In this document: piece after piece, positions 35,454-47,229 of the stretch
Numbering within the stretch: position 1 is the first letter of the stretch
How the letters are laid out: each line of letters begins with the position of its first letter
Assembly: GCA_950295325.1 (NCBI GenBank)
Contig: OX485807.1
Span: 4,962,501 to 5,026,500, forward strand
Length of the DNA: 64,000 bases
Source of the DNA: Polytrichum commune
Taxonomy: Eukaryota > Streptophyta > Polytrichopsida > Polytrichales > Polytrichaceae
Reading direction: 5' to 3'
The notes under the pieces: model-generated
What the model was told of the DNA's origin: nothing
Database searches by the model: none
What the model saw: only the letters and a program-made list of their open reading frames with translations
Position numbers and translations under genes: made by a program

Positions 35454-38108
35454 GGTAGGCTTCAAAGCCCGCCACAACAAGTGAGGTCCAATGTGTCCAA
35501 GTTTGGCAACTGATCCAATGAATTTGGTAACCTTGACAAGGAGGAACAACCTCTTGCATTGAAGTTTACCAGACTTTGTAGTTCCCCAAAATCTTCCGGA
35601 AGTTCTTGCACTCCTGAGTCTGATATGTTTAGAAATCTTAACTTCGTGAGCCCACCCATTGATGGAGGTAGGTTTTGAAGTTGGTCACAACAAGTGAGGT
35701 CCAATGTGTCCAAGTTTGGCAAGTGATCCAATGAATTCGGTAACCTTGACAAGGAGGAACAACCTTTTGCATTGAATAGATGAAGACTTTGTAGTTTCCC
35801 AAAATCCTCCGGAATTTCTTGCACTCCTGAGTTTGATATGTTTAGAAATCTCAACTTCGTGAGCCCACCCATAGATGGAGGTAGGTTTTCAAGTTGGTCA
35901 CAACAAGTGAGGTCCAATGTGTCCAAGTATGGCAACTGACCCAATGTATTCGGTAACCTTATCAAGGAGGATCAACCTCTTGCATTGAATAGATAAAGAC
36001 TTTGTAGTTTCCCCAAATCCTCTGGAAGTTCTTGCACTCCTGAGTTCGATATGTTTAGAACTCTCAACTTTGTGAGCCCACCCATAGATGGAGGTAGGCT
36101 TCGAAGCTTGCCACAACGATTGAGGTCCAATGTGTCCAAGTGTGGCAAGTGACCCAATGAATTTGGTAACCTTGACAAGGAGGAACAACCTCTTGCATTG
36201 AATAAATGAAGACTTTGTAGTTTCCCGAAATCCTCCGGAAATTCGTGCACTCCTGATTCCGATATGTTTAAAACCCTCAACTTCGTGAGCCCACCCATAG
36301 ATGGAGGTAGGTTTTGAAGTTGGTCACAACGAGTGAGGTCCACTGTGTCCAAGTTTGGCAACTGACCCAATGAATTCGGTAACCTTGACAAGGAGGAACA
36401 ACCTCTTGCATTGAATAGATGAAGACTTTGTAGTTTCCCAAAATCCTCCGGAAGTTCTTGCACTCCTGAGTGCGATATGTTTAGAACCCTCAACTTCGTG
36501 AGCCCACCCATAGATGGAGGTAGGCTTCGAAGCCCACCACAACAAGTGAGGTCCAATGTGTCCAAGTTTGGCAACTGACCCAATGAATTCGGTAACCTTG
36601 ACAAGAAGGAACAACAACTTGCATTGAAGCCTAGAAGACTTTGTAGTTCCCCAAAATCTTTTGGAAGTTCTTGCACTCTTGAGCCCGATATGTTTAAAAC
36701 TCTCAACTTCGTGAGCCCACCCATAGATGGAGGTAGGCTTTGAAGCCCGCCACAACAAGTGAGGTCCAATATGTCCAAGTTTGGCAATTGACCCAATGAA
36801 TTCGGTAACCTTGACAAGGAGGAACAACCTCTTGCATTGAATAGATGAAGACTTTGTAGTTTCTCCAAATCCTCCGGAAGTTTTTGCACTCCTATGTAGG
36901 ATATATCAAAAACCCTCAACTTCGTGAGCCCACCCATAGATGGAGGTAGGCTTCGAAGCCCGCCACAACGAGTGAGGTCCAATCTTTCCAAGTTTGATAA
37001 TTGACCGAATGATTCCGGTAACCTTGACAAGGAGGAACAACCTGTTGGATTGAATAGATGAAGATTTTGTAGTTTCCCAAAATCCTCTGGAAGTTCTTGC
37101 ACTCCTGAGTTCGATATGTCTAGAAACCACAACTTCGTGAGCCCACCCATAGATGGAGGTAGGCTTCGAAGCCCGCCACAACAAGTGAGGTCCAATGTGT
37201 CCAAGTTTGGCAACTGACCCAATGAATTCGGTAACCTTGACAACGAGGAACAACAACTTGCATTGAAGTCTACAAGACTTTGTAGTTCCCCAAAATCTTC
37301 CGGAAGTTCTTGCACTCTTGAGCCCGATATGTTTAGAACGCTCAACTTCGTGAGCCCACCCATAGATGGAGGTAGGCTTCGAAGCTCGCCACAATGATTG
37401 AGGTCCAATGTGTCCAAGTTTGGCAATTGACCCAATGAATTTGGTAACCTTGACAAGGAGGAACAACTTCTTGCATAGAATAGATGAAGACTTTGTAGTT
37501 TCCCCAAATCCTCAGGAAGTTCTCGCACTCCTGAGTTCGATATGTTTAGAACCCTTAACTTCGTGAGCCCACCCATAGATGGAGGTAGGCTTCGAAGTTG
37601 GTCAGAATGAGTGAGGTCCAATGTGTCCAAGTTTGGCAACTGATCCAATGAATTTGGTAATCTTGACAAGAAGGAACAATAACTTGCATTGAAGTCTACA
37701 AGACTTTGTAGTTCCCCAAAATCTTTTGGAAGTTCTTGCACTCTTGAGCCCGATATGTTTAGAACGCTCAACTTTGTGAGCCCACCCATAGATGGAGGTA
37801 GGCTTCGAAGCTCGCCACAACAATTGAGGTCCAATGTGTCCAAGTTTGGCAACTGACCAAATGAATATGGTAACCTTGATAAGCAGAAACAACCACTTGC
37901 ATCGAAGTCTGCAAGACTTTGTAGTTTCCCAAAATCCTCCGGAAGTTCTTGCACTCCTGAGTGGGATATATCAAAAACTCTCAACTTCGTGAGCCCACCA
38001 ATAGATGTAGGTAGGCTTTGAAGTTGGGTACAACCATGGAGGTGCAATATTTTCAAATTTAACAACCGACCCAATGATTCCGGCAACCTTGACAAGGAAG
38101 AACAAATA

Positions 38109-39312
38109 CAGTCTAACCTTGATAATGTCACCCTTGTTAATGGGACACCTTGATACTGTCACCTAAAAGTTTGAAACCGATTTTCTTAGTGTAAAACTCC
38201 CTCGTTATTATCCCTATCACCCTTGTTAATGTCACTATTTTTTTTCAAAATCCGTAGTGTAAATGTGATAATATCAAATATGGATGGATTGTATGTGATG
38301 GTTGGATGGACATATTGTAGTAGCCAAAAGGGTCATGAGCCACCCCTGTGATAAATGCAATGTTATTCAAAGGGTCATGAGCCGCCTCTGTGCACCAACC
38401 CTGAACGGTGCTGTCTATACACGGCACTCAAAGGTGTTGTCTTTGACGGCGCTGCCAAGACTTCTTGGCCTCTATGCACCCCACCTTCCGTCACATGTGT
38501 TCACCTATGTGTCTTTGAGGGTTTCAGCTTGTGTGAAGTAATTTAGGATGTTAAGTTCTACGGTTTAGCTGAGCTGGTACAGAGTAGTGTCGACTTAAGC
38601 TAAATTAGTTCAATTGGTTTGCAATGTAGAAATCTCAAGATATGTGGCACGGTCTTCACTGTTTCTATAGTCAATAGTCGCATAGGAGAATCTAGTAAGA
38701 TCATAAGTGTTAGCCGCTCATCCTAAGTGGGCATTCAATTAGGAACAATCTTCTAGATTAGTTAGTCAAGCTCATAAGTAGAAACAATCTTTTAGGTAGG
38801 TTAGTCAAGCTCATAAGTAGAAACAGTCTTCTAGGTAGGTTAGTCAAGCTCATAAGTAGAAACAGTCTCCTAGGTAGGTTAGTCAAGCTCATGGTTGAGC
38901 TCACTTGTATATAATGAACCATTGTTCATTTGGAATTTAAATGCACACTTTCTATCATAGGCTTGTGTTTCTTCATGCAGTGCAGGTGTTCTTCGTTGTG
39001 TTGTTGTTGTTGTTGTTGTTGCTACATTGGAAGCTAGTGATTGGCTGATCTCAATGACACATTGTGATGTGCTCATGTTGTTATTCACAATTTTGAATTA
39101 TATTTTACATTCAAAAACATTGAAGTCTTGTGTTTGTTTTTTTTTTTTTTTTTTTTACATTGTAATTTCATTTTGATTTTCTACCTTTTTTTTTTTGATA
39201 ATATCACATTATGCACAAATCTTCAAAATGTGACATTATCAAATATGTCACACCTTGTTTATATCACACTTTATGGTGAAACGGATGGTGTGATATTATC
39301 AAGGTTAGACTG
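38109..39312. mobile_element. pogo/Emigrant-like non-autonomous element in the LRR exon
   Basis: 1204 bp, inverted ends CAGTCTAACCTTGATAATGT and CAGTCTAACCTTGATAATAT, flanked by TA on both sides (38107-38108 and 39313-39314). Ends of the CAGTnnAACCTnnATAA type with TA duplication resemble the plant pogo-like MITE family Emigrant. Subterminal repeats of TTGATAATATCACA occur at both ends. The interior holds a 39-bp tandem repeat (38742-38895), a (TTG)n run near 39000 and T runs, with no transposase. Without the element and one TA, the LRR frame reads straight through (EFKA then SSLSRLPE). Confidence 0.85.
38742..38895. repeat. 39-bp tandem repeat, four units
   Basis: Four units follow the pattern GAAACAGTCTTCTAGGTAGG then TTAGTCAAGCTCATAAGTA. 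They lie inside the pogo-like element. Confidence 0.85.
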
Positions 39313-39902
39313 TACTTGCTTTGAATTCTACAAGACTCTGTAGTTTCCCAAAATCCTCTGGCAATACTGTCACTCTTGAGCGCGATATGTTTAGAACTCT
39401 CAAATTTGTAAGCCCGCCAATGGATATTGGTAGCTCTCGAAGATTGCAACATCCATTAAGGTTTAACATATGCAACCTTGGAAATTGAATCTATAACATA
39501 ACAACCACATTCTTGTGAGGTGTTTTTTGTCGAGTTATGTACAATGAAAAATGGCAACAAGACCAAGTTAACCATGAAGATAATAAACATGCAGATAATT
39601 TATATCAACAATTGCTCTATCATTATAGAGCATATCAATGGTCAACCCAATTATGATTTATACCAACTTTAATCTACTCATTCCAATCTAGGAATAGAAA
39701 TTTAAGATGCAATATAGGAAATGTTACACCTACTATTTTTCTTCATAACTACTTTTATTCATAAAACTCTTATAGCAAGTTTTTCATGGAAACCCACATA
39801 ACTAGACCTCATTACATCATCTCTTTAATACATGAAACTTACACCCTTTTTCTTTTGGTAAAATGTTCACAATCTATGCATCAAGTTCCATGAGAGTTTT
39901 AC

Positions 39903-40100
39903 CTGCATTCCAAAGTCTTTGGGCCAAATACAATAAAGGTGTTTATTGTATGCAAGATCCAACACTATTAAGTTGGGTAATTGCAAATCCTTAGGCAACT
40001 CAATGAGATTCAAATGCCTCCATTGTAACCATCTCAATTCCTTGGACCATTTTGAAAAATCGGATGATATGAGAATTTGCAAATGTTCCATAAACATCAA
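39903..40100 (-). CDS. TNL exon 3: first LRR segment
   Basis: 198 bp, 66 codons, flanked by TTTTAG and a GTAAAA donor. Encodes WSKELRWLQWRHLNLIELPK and LPNLIVLDLAYNKHLYCIW, the conserved LRR_3-like segment that opens the LRR region of TNLs. Confidence 0.85.
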
Positions 40101-40298
40101 CTAAAATATCTACCTAATTTCTTCTCTTCACTAGGTTTTATTATATTCTTAACATAACTATCCTTCCAACAAATAAGTTGCCTTGATTCTTGTACACAAT
40201 GATACATGTGTTGTGAATCAACATAAGAGATTTCAAGAAAATTTGACAACATGTGCAAATACATGTGGTATATATGTCAAGGCAATCATGATTGCTAC

Positions 40299-41388
40299 CT
40301 TATTTTGTTCAAGAACTTTGCTGACTGCTGAAGGATTACACAAGTGGCTTTGCTCCCCTTCATTGCGTGGTGATTTCTTCACGACCACATCACGTCCCAT
40401 GTCTCGCAAAAGATCATGCATAGTAAGGAGACCATTCTCATCCACCTTAAGTAGACACCTATCAATAAGTTTGCATAGTGTTGTAGTTGCTGCAGAGCTA
40501 AACAAATGATCTGAGTTCCAAAAATCCAATGCCGCTTCCTTTGGCGCACCAACAAGAAAGAAGGCAATATCCAAAAACATTTCTTGTTCAACTTCACCAA
40601 GACTATTGTAGCTCAATTTGAGACAATCCAAGACATCTTCATTCTTGTGGAGTGTCGTGATTGCCTCGTTCCATAATCTTTCATCCCCCTTTTTGTCAAA
40701 CAAAAACCCTCCAATAACTTCCAATGCTAAAGGTAAGCCACCACATGCCTTTGCTATATGGCTTGACAAATCATGAAGTCTAGCACTTGGAATATCGTTG
40801 TGAAAGGCAGTCTTCATAAAAAGTTGTAAAGAGTTTGATGGGCTCAACACTTGCACCTCATACAACTCCTTCTCTTCAGCATCCTTCATTATGTTGTTCA
40901 ATAGGTTTCGATCGCGAGATGTGATCAACACTCGACTGCCTTCGGCAAGATTATTCATCTCTGGTATAAGCTCATCAAATTGACTACGTTTTACAATGTC
41001 ATCAATGACTACAAATATTTTTTTTTTCTTGATTTGTTCAAAACAACGTTCAAAACCACCAATATTTTTCATGTCCTCTTGTAGCAAATCCCTCACTAAT
41101 TTAGCTTTAAGCTTCATCATGTTTGCATCCTTCACATCCTTTAAGAAACTTCGACAAACAAAATTGTTTTGCTCATTGTATACGTGTGTGGCAAGAGTCG
41201 TTTTGCCAATCCCTCCCATGCCAGTTATGCCTACAACACCTACATTATTGCCCATGTGGTTCAAAATGTCCAACACCACCTTCGATGATTGCTCTAAACC
41301 CACTGGGGACCGCGCAGGACGGAGTTGAGCTGGGCCAAAAGCTTTCAAGACTCTAGCCACAATATCTTTCTTGAGTGCAGATTCATCT
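40299..41388 (-). CDS. TNL exon 2: NB-ARC domain
   Basis: Open across the whole exon. Motifs in order: P-loop GMGGIGKTTLA, kinase-2 KKIFVVIDDI, RNBS-B GSRVLITSRDRNLL, GLPL CGGLPLALEVIGG, RNBS-D-like EMFLDIAFFLVG and MHD LLTMHDLLRDMGRDVV. All nucleotide-binding motifs are present, so this part alone looks functional. It ends VLEQNK at a GTAGCA donor. The usual linker between NB-ARC and the first LRR appears shortened, because the next exon begins almost directly with LQILISSDFSKW. Confidence 0.9.
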
Positions 41389-41546
41389 CTGTGACCCAAA
41401 TTTCCATTGCAAATCAGTGGGATACAACACATTATACAATTCTATGAACACATCATTAAGCAACCATAAATGAAGGAATGTTAATACTTGTGAACATGTA
41501 ATCAAATTCTATGCTAAACATTTATAGAGGTCCATGAGGTGCTTAC

Positions 41547-42109
41547 TTGTACTCGAAATGTCGAAATCCTGTAAGATGAGAAGCTTCCAATAGGGCAATC
41601 TTCCACCTCTCTACATCCTCGTCTCGTTTTTTTTCCAAGTGTTTTTTAAAAGCATCAGCAATGGGTCCACTTTCGATCCAACGAAGATGCTCAGGCTCAA
41701 CGCCTTGAAAAAAGACGGGAATAACCTTTTCAGGGTTTTTCATCATATCGAACAACTCATTAAGACAATATTTTGATTCAGCATAACCCTTAGAAAAAAT
41801 CGCCAAATGCACACGAACCCCATGGAGAGCCTCGTTGATCGACTTCAAGGCATGGTTCCCCTTAATAAGAGATTTAGCATCCAAAAATGGATTACAACCA
41901 CGTACACAAAGCAAATCATACAAGTGAGAAACAAAAGAACCTTTTACATCTGGTCCGCGATGGTTCAAAAAAACATCATAACAACCCAATGCCTCTAGGC
42001 TCAAATCTTGTGAATCGAGCTCCATCACTTTGTTGACATCCTCCGTTTTTTTTTTCCTTCTCTTTTTGTTACTTTCCTTTTCGGATGAAGCACTCTCTCT
42101 TTTTCCCAT
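41547..42109 (-). CDS. TNL exon 1: TIR domain
   Basis: Starts at ATG 42109 (context AAATGGG). A Lys/Arg-rich N-terminus (KKRRKKKTED, possible nuclear signal) precedes the TIR: CYDVFLNHRGPDVKGSFVSH, FLDAKSLIKGNHALKSINEA, VHLAIFSKGYAESKYCLNEL. The Glu after YCLN is the position of the catalytic Glu of plant TIR NADases, so the active site looks intact. The HRGPDVK form differs from the usual angiosperm FRGEDTR. It ends EYK at a GTAAGC donor. Confidence 0.88.
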
Positions 42110-43864
42110 TTGGATTGTCCTGCACCGATAATATCATAAATTTATCCATGAACCAAATAGAGAACACAACTTCAACTTTATTTAGATCCTCATAATGGAT
42201 GGAATCATATGTGCATGAACCTCATTATCATATGCAAACCAACACCAAAGGAATTGTTGCCAGAGGAATAGCAAGTACAACCCTCCTCATAATCCTCTTC
42301 TTACAAACCCAAAAACACCATTGTCACAAAGTGAATGATGTCATTGAGTTGACCATGGACACACATTTGTGGGGCATACACCTATGGACCCTAAACCCCA
42401 CAAGTGCCTCAACATCTTAATATTGAGTCTCCATTGCATTCCAATAAGGTAGGTTTATCGAAAGGTCTAACATTGTTTTTTACAAGAATTAGTCTTACTC
42501 ATATTTATGTCCTTAATAGTTGGATGATAGTATTTTTATAAGAAACCAAAAGACATTCGTCACATTGAGACCTAATAGTATCTACAACCACCCGTAAGAT
42601 TATTCCTAGCCCATCTTCAATACTTAGATTATTACCAAAAATTTGGAACCCGAAATGTGAAACCACTAGGCAACACAAGCTAAGTGATAAGAACATGGTG
42701 AAATCATGATTCAAGAAGATAAACTTAGAGTAGACGGTACCTAGATGCACTTGCTTGATTGGCTATGTAGTCTCCTTCCAAGTGTCGAACTGAAACTTAA
42801 AATCACTAAATGTTGGATAATGTTGTCATCACTCCGCCATTCCTGAGAGAATCCAAAATATTATACGCTTTGCAGCCAACTTCAACATGCAGAGCGTGTT
42901 GCCCTTTGATTTTACAAGACATGAGGATGAGGATGCCCCAAAAATTAATTACATCTTCTCTACAATCATCACCAAAAAAGACAATTGTAATGAGATGCCA
43001 CACAATAGATTGAACAACACCGTTGATCAAACATCAAACAAAAGAACCGCAAATTGGAGAACTTGTTTTCAACGATTCGGAAGAAGCTTGTAATCGGCTT
43101 TAAATGAGCAGTTGACACTCAACAGATTCTCTAAGAACCTCACACCTCTAAGGATGTAGATCTATTGGAGGTCCAACATTTCACATGAACGGAGGAGAAC
43201 AAAATCACGAAAAGGGTTACTAGACTAGGGTAGTTCAATGCCCCATCTGAATTGAATCTCTATTGCATACCGATAAGGTAGGTGAATCGAAGAGTTCAAG
43301 AGGATATTTTACAAGAATTATTCTTACTCCTATTAAATTTGTTCTTGATAGCTCAAAATATAATTATTTACAATATTACCTTTAATCAATGACAAACATA
43401 CTCAAAAGAAGCACGCACTTGACCCTCAATGAAGAAACACAAGGTACTTGGATGCACTAACTTGATTGGCTATATATTCTCCTTGAAGTGTGAAATTAGA
43501 ATGATAAAGAGTCACTATAAATTAGACTCAAGTATCGTCACCCCAACATTCCTGAGATTCTCCAAATTACTACACCCTTGCAACCAAATCCAAAATGCGA
43601 ACACTATGTGGATTGTGTTTCCTTTATGATTTTGCAAAGACACAAGACGACGACGATGCACACAAAAATTCAGACTTTACTATCCAAACATGATATACAT
43701 CTTTCCTGCAATCAATGACCAAGAAAAGATGGCAGAAGTGAGTTACTATGCACAATAGACTGGAATGAGACAGTTGACCAAACATCAATACAAGGGAACC
43801 CAAATTAAAGAATTCATCTCGTATTCAACTCGAAATAAAACACAGCAAAGATTGGAATGAAACC
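42110..43864. other. TNL upstream region with a diverged tandem duplication
   Basis: No gene recognised. Segments from about 42425 reappear from about 43250 (CCATTGCATTCCAATAAGGTAGG against CTATTGCATACCGATAAGGTAGG in part; ACAAGAATTAGTCTTACTC against ACAAGAATTATTCTTACTC; CTTGATTGGCTATGTAG against CTTGATTGGCTATATAT). The TNL promoter should lie just right of 42109, but I see no clear TATA box. Confidence 0.5.
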
Positions 43865-43872
43865 GTTGACTG

Positions 43873-44282
43873 CACGGGTAGATCACTCCATTGTCAAGTT
43901 GAACACCATGTGTGGCCAAAAAAAATCTTCTTTTGGTAAGTTGCACCACCAAAATGGGTCAAAATTTTATCAATTTTTTTTCATGAGTAGATATACACAA
44001 TACCTATGACATAGTTAAAAGTCGTAACTAAATTTGATGATTTGTTTTTTTCATAAAACATACCATTTCTAACTAGAATGACACAGAATTGAACTAAAAT
44101 AATTACTAAAAAAAGTAAATATGACTAAAAATTTAAAAAAAGTATACAAAAGATACTATCAATGGTTATGTATATGTAGAAAAAATATCATAAATTTTAA
44201 AATTATGTATGGCATGTAATATAGGGGTAGCAAACTTTGTCCGCACGTGGTGTCAACTTGACAATGAAGTGACCTCCCCGTG
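43873..44282. mobile_element. hAT-like MITE
   Basis: 410 bp with inverted ends CACGGGTAGATCACTCCATT and CACGGGGAGGTCACTTCATT, both continuing GTCAAGTTGA. A perfect 8-bp target duplication GTTGACTG lies at 43865-43872 and 44283-44290. The AT-rich interior has no coding frame. Confidence 0.85.
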
Positions 44283-44442
44283 GTTGACTGATAGTGGCAT
44301 CACAAACCCCACCACACGATTCTCAACCTCCACTCATTTTTATGAAACCTAAAGCAAGAGTAGAAATTGATAGACCTCTAAGCCCTTATACACAAATAGT
44401 TTGCTTCAACATATCACAAGATAGTCTCTCCCTTTACTCAAG

Positions 44443-44940
44443 ACTGAAAATTTTCAAACCAAAACACCTACATTCTCTTTTGAGCTGACGAAAACATTTG
44501 AATTAGATGAATATCGACTACCGACAGATTCTAGCTACCGACAAACTTGGAACATGAGCTCCTGTTAAGAATTTAGAGTGCCAAGCCTTGTCATCAGGCT
44601 TTACCTCAGGATTCACCGTGCCAATTATCTAATGAAGCAAAGAAACCACGTGTAATCAAGCACTCCCTACACATACTTCAGCACTTTGTACATAGTTGCA
44701 GATCCTTTGATAGCAGGTCTCTCCCAGAAACTCCAGAAAAGATCACCACACTACGAGTATGCTTCAGGATATGTATACAACTAATAAAGAAGCCACCATG
44801 GATGATCCTCTCACATCAGAAGGATTTTTGTTCACAATTATGTACGGTTCACACACCTGCTAGATGTCCAACAATTCACATGGACAGAGGCAAAACGAAA
44901 GCACCAAAAGGACTACTAAACGAAGGTAATGCCGGCCCAG
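44443..44940 (+). repeat. Dispersed direct repeat, left copy (~490 bp)
   Basis: Related to 49408-49887. Shared blocks include TTTGAATTAGATGAATATCG, ACTACCGACAGATT, GGAACATGAGCTCC, ACTTCAGCACTTTGTA and CAAAAGCACCAAAAGACTAC-like sequence. The ends are not TG/CA and I see no target duplication, so LTR status is not supported. A fainter relative of the last 90 bp is at about 43120-43230. Confidence 0.75.
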
Positions 44941-45244
44941 GGTGGCAGCAACTGGGATATACTGCAAGAGTCCTCGGATAATAAGATCATTCCAGAGTTG
45001 ATAATGGTTCTATAATGATGTATTATAGAGTTGTCAAAACATGAGGTGGACCATAAGGTATGTGAGTGTTATTTGGTTCGTTTTCATGTTCTCCAACTTT
45101 CACCGATTAGATTTACACAACAAAACCCGTGATGCAATACCAAACCTACAATGAAACATCTGCAAAAACTGGATTGAAAATCGGACCTCCCCTTATCTAG
45201 TTATGGTTATCGGAAGTGCATGTTTGTTGATTTCTTAATTGGAT

Positions 45245-47229
45245 ACATAAGTCCTCTCAATTGAGTTCAATATTGAGTGTAGAGTAGTTATTAATACTTG
45301 AAGACGCAGTCCAATATCTTTTAAACATGTGTCTTTATGATGTTTAATCTTTGTTCCTCACCAAACCACATATCAATCAAATACAGGGGTCCAATTAAGA
45401 AAACGAGCCACTTAAGAACCATCTACCTTATTGTCTATACTGTACATGGCACGCTGGTAAATTTCTCTATCCCATAGGAACCTACTAGAAAGTAGGCATG
45501 CACTCTAAATGAAACTCTCACAACAAAATAATTTGTAGTTGGTCATTAGGTAGGTCATGCCTTCATGAATACCATGGCAATGATCTGATTGCTCATCCAA
45601 GAGCACAAGGGATATCAACATTGTTCCAAATTTTCATCCATGGAGACACAATATATTCAAAATGCCCATATTATGTCCATGACTTAATTGGTTATGACCA
45701 ATAATCAACTTGAGTAGGAGGATGACTCACTACTTCCACAGTTCATCATCCACTCTCCTCCCTCAGCATTAGATAGTCCTCTTATTGTGGGCCACAATAA
45801 TTTTCTAGAGCCCATGTTGATTCTCATTGTAAAAATTGATGTGGGCCACATTATTATTCAACCCACGCTAAATTTCTCGTAAAAAATTAGCGTGGGCCAC
45901 AATAATTGTTCTTCTAAAAAATAAATGGGATGATTCATTTATTTTGTGCAACATTTGTCCAATAACTAACATTCAATGTGTTGGTCGGAAGTCTTCATGA
46001 AGACTTAGGGGATGACCCAGGATATTGGACCCATGCTAATTCTACCTTTACTAGAAAATTAGTGTGGCCCAAGCCAATAATTTCCACCCACACTAATAAG
46101 ACTATTTAATGTAGTTATCTAGTCTTTCTAAGTTACTCATTGTTCACCCATTCATTCATTCATTTGGAACCACAATAAGCGTATGAAGTGTCAATGCCCC
46201 TAAACACATTGCTTGTTGATTGGTTTGGTTTGTCACTTATGTATTTCACCGTTGCACCTATTATTGTGGGCCGAAAGTTAGTATGAGTACAAAATACCAT
46301 GGCCCATTGTATTTTATGCACATGTCAAATTTTAGGATGACTTATGGTTTAGTAAAATATTAGAATCAAAATGTAAGCTAATGTGAACAACTTGACATTA
46401 CTCAAATAGTAGTGTTTGTTCCGTGGGCCCCTTGGACCACCCCCACTGCAGATTCAAGTATCTTATGGTGGGAGGATGCAAGCATCTTCGGCCGCTTTGG
46501 GGCCGGGGTACCAAAGTACTCAAAATGAACAATTTATCCTTTTTGTATTGAATTTAAGTGACAAGATTTTCTTGAACATTAGAGTTCCATCCCGTTTGGT
46601 CCAATAGCTATCAAACCTCTCGTGCACCCTATTCATCGAGGACTCTGGAATGGTAACATGCGTGATTACAACCCTGAGGTTTGGGAATTCCCCAACATGA
46701 CAAAAGTAAACGAAACAAAGACCTTTCCTGATATTAATGTGCAACATTTGCAACTAATACCGGTATTAAATACAGTCCATTGAACCATTTGGGTGGACAT
46801 GACAAAAGGTGGTGAAGTGATGTGGCTTTTAAAAGCCATCGAACAAAACAAAAATGACTTGGAACATAGTCTGGAGTTTATGATGAACCTAACTGGGTAT
46901 TGTAACAATCAGAGTGATTTGGGCCAAGGTAGTCTTACAATGTTCAGGCTCACAAACACACACAGGGGTGCATAAAAAAAACGCAGTGCCATTCAAATCA
47001 GACCCACTCCATGAGTGAAGAATAATTTTGGGGCCAATTGCAGTAGATGGGTCTTCTTCAGTGGCTAGATTTCTTAATCGGACCTCTAGATTTGATTGGT
47101 ATGTGGTTCAGTGAGGATCGAAAAGAAAATATTATGAAGACACATGTTTAAAAAAGAGATTGGACTAAGTCTTTGAATATTAATAACTACTCTACACTCA
47201 ATACTGAAGACAACTGGGAGGAACTATGT
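45245..47229. mobile_element. TIR element with ~180-bp inverted repeats
   Basis: Arms 45245-45426 and 47046-47229 are inverted copies (both contain ATTGAGTGTAGAGTAGTTAT and TTTAAACATGTGTCTT when read inward), diverged by perhaps 20%. The interior has repeated GCGTGGGCCACAATAATT-type segments (45787-45925) and no transposase frame. Long TIRs suggest a MULE-like or fold-back element. Exact ends and target duplication were not resolved. Confidence 0.65.

Larger units (their letters stand above)
34721..39490 (-). pseudogene. TNL exon 4: LRR region of 213-bp repeats, multiply interrupted
   Basis: Begins after TTATAG with FPRLHMLNLNGCCNLRELP. After the pogo-like insertion it continues as about thirteen near-identical 71-residue blocks, each holding three leucine-rich repeats (LPPSMGGLTKLRVLNISNSG, VQELPEDFGKLQSLHLFNAR, RLPNSLGQLPNLDTLDLT). 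At DNA level this is a 213-bp tandem repeat (compare 35670 with 35883). Substitutions concentrate at a few positions in each block. Breaks: element 38109-39312, TGA 35972-35974, TGA 35462-35464, element 34946-35453. Beyond the last, one more block ends LGVVLVDP and TAG. Confidence 0.88.
34721..42109 (-). pseudogene. TIR-NB-ARC-LRR (TNL) immune-receptor gene, disrupted
   Basis: Exons read from GT/AG sites and frame: TIR 41547-42109, NB-ARC 40299-41388, first LRR exon 39903-40100, and a long LRR exon beginning at 39490 and running to the stop at 34721-34723. Junction phases agree (TIR exon ends in phase 2, the others in phase 0). The long LRR exon is split by a 1.2-kb pogo-like element (38109-39312) and a 0.5-kb hAT-like element (34946-35453). 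It also has in-frame TGA codons at 35972-35974 (at a conserved Cys) and 35462-35464 (at a conserved Arg). The family senses pathogen effectors in the cytosol or nucleus and signals through TIR NADase activity. A truncated protein up to the first insertion is conceivable, but I call it a pseudogene. Confidence 0.85.
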